Assembly (NCBI GenBank): GCA_029288115.1
Contig: JARFPV010000512.1
Span: 1 to 13,329 of the forward strand
Length of the DNA stretch: 13,329 bases
Reading direction: 5' to 3'
From: Akkermansiaceae bacterium
Lineage (GTDB): Bacteria > Verrucomicrobiota > Verrucomicrobiia > Verrucomicrobiales > Akkermansiaceae
This document shows positions 13,273 to 13,329 of the stretch, piece by piece. Position numbers and translations under genes: made by a program. Every line of letters starts with the position of its first letter. Within the stretch, counting starts at the first letter, position 1. The notes below the pieces were generated by a model. It was not told the DNA's origin, did not search any database, and worked only from the letters and a program-made list of their open reading frames with translations.

Positions 13273-13329
13273 CTCAAGACGTTTTAATTTTCGCTCAAAA
13301 TCAAACCTATCACATTTGCGTGAAAGATT

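Noticed and set aside
13169..13329. Open frame continuing after the sulfatase stop, through the repeat to the window end
   Set aside because: About 53 codons without a stop can occur by chance, the translation is low-complexity and unlike a sulfatase C-terminus, and no start codon context supports it.
1..13329. CRISPR array, tRNA, rRNA, prophage or complete insertion sequence
   Set aside because: No regularly spaced direct repeats, no tRNA-like cloverleaf noticed, and no transposase, integrase or phage-like reading frame. The only repeats seen are the two GTAG-hairpin doublets.

Overview
The window looks like a chromosomal segment from a Gram-negative member of the Verrucomicrobiota, probably an aquatic or marine Verrucomicrobiales relative. 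This is inferred from the gene content and not from any search. The supports are a fused lpxC-fabZ gene followed by lpxA, an ECF sigma factor whose region 4 ends in a NVGYR-type motif, exported heparinase-like and sulfatase enzymes, and few Shine-Dalgarno sequences. No rRNA, tRNA, CRISPR array, transposase or prophage was seen.

Layout. Positions 1-482 (minus) hold an ECF sigma factor that runs off the left edge. An intergenic region of about 170 bp follows. The envelope block comes next: lpxC-fabZ (651-1964) and lpxA (1972-2745) on plus, meeting lnt (2749-4584, minus) tail to tail with 3 bp between. Upstream of lnt on the same strand is a phosphohexomutase (4678-6615). Diverging from it over 42 bp is an RlmI/YccW-type methyltransferase (6658-7554). 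The accessory half carries a secreted heparinase II/III-like protein (7592-9376), a Tat-exported PCO/ADO-type thiol dioxygenase (9424-10149) with a tightly linked SDR (10152-10850), a small zinc-ribbon protein (10914-11150), an NlpC/P60-type lipoprotein (11157-11690, minus) and a secreted sulfatase (11774-13168).

How the genes fit together. LpxC, FabZ and LpxA cover early lipid A synthesis and the 3-hydroxyacyl dehydration that competes for the same acyl-ACP pool. Lnt finishes lipoprotein maturation, and one likely lipoprotein is encoded in the window. The phosphohexomutase could supply sugar-1-phosphates for surface glycans. The heparinase-like protein and the sulfatase suggest attack on a sulfated, uronate-containing polysaccharide, but there is no SusC/SusD pair, transporter or sulfatase-maturing enzyme here.

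The most striking non-coding signal is a pair of REPIN-like elements, at 4591-4671 and 13165-13234. Each is two inverted units with an outward-facing GTAG followed by an 8-9 bp hairpin, and each abuts a stop codon. In the first, the two units differ at three stem positions with matching compensatory changes, which argues for selection on the folded structure. The most unusual protein is the Tat-exported thiol dioxygenase, because characterised members of that family are intracellular.
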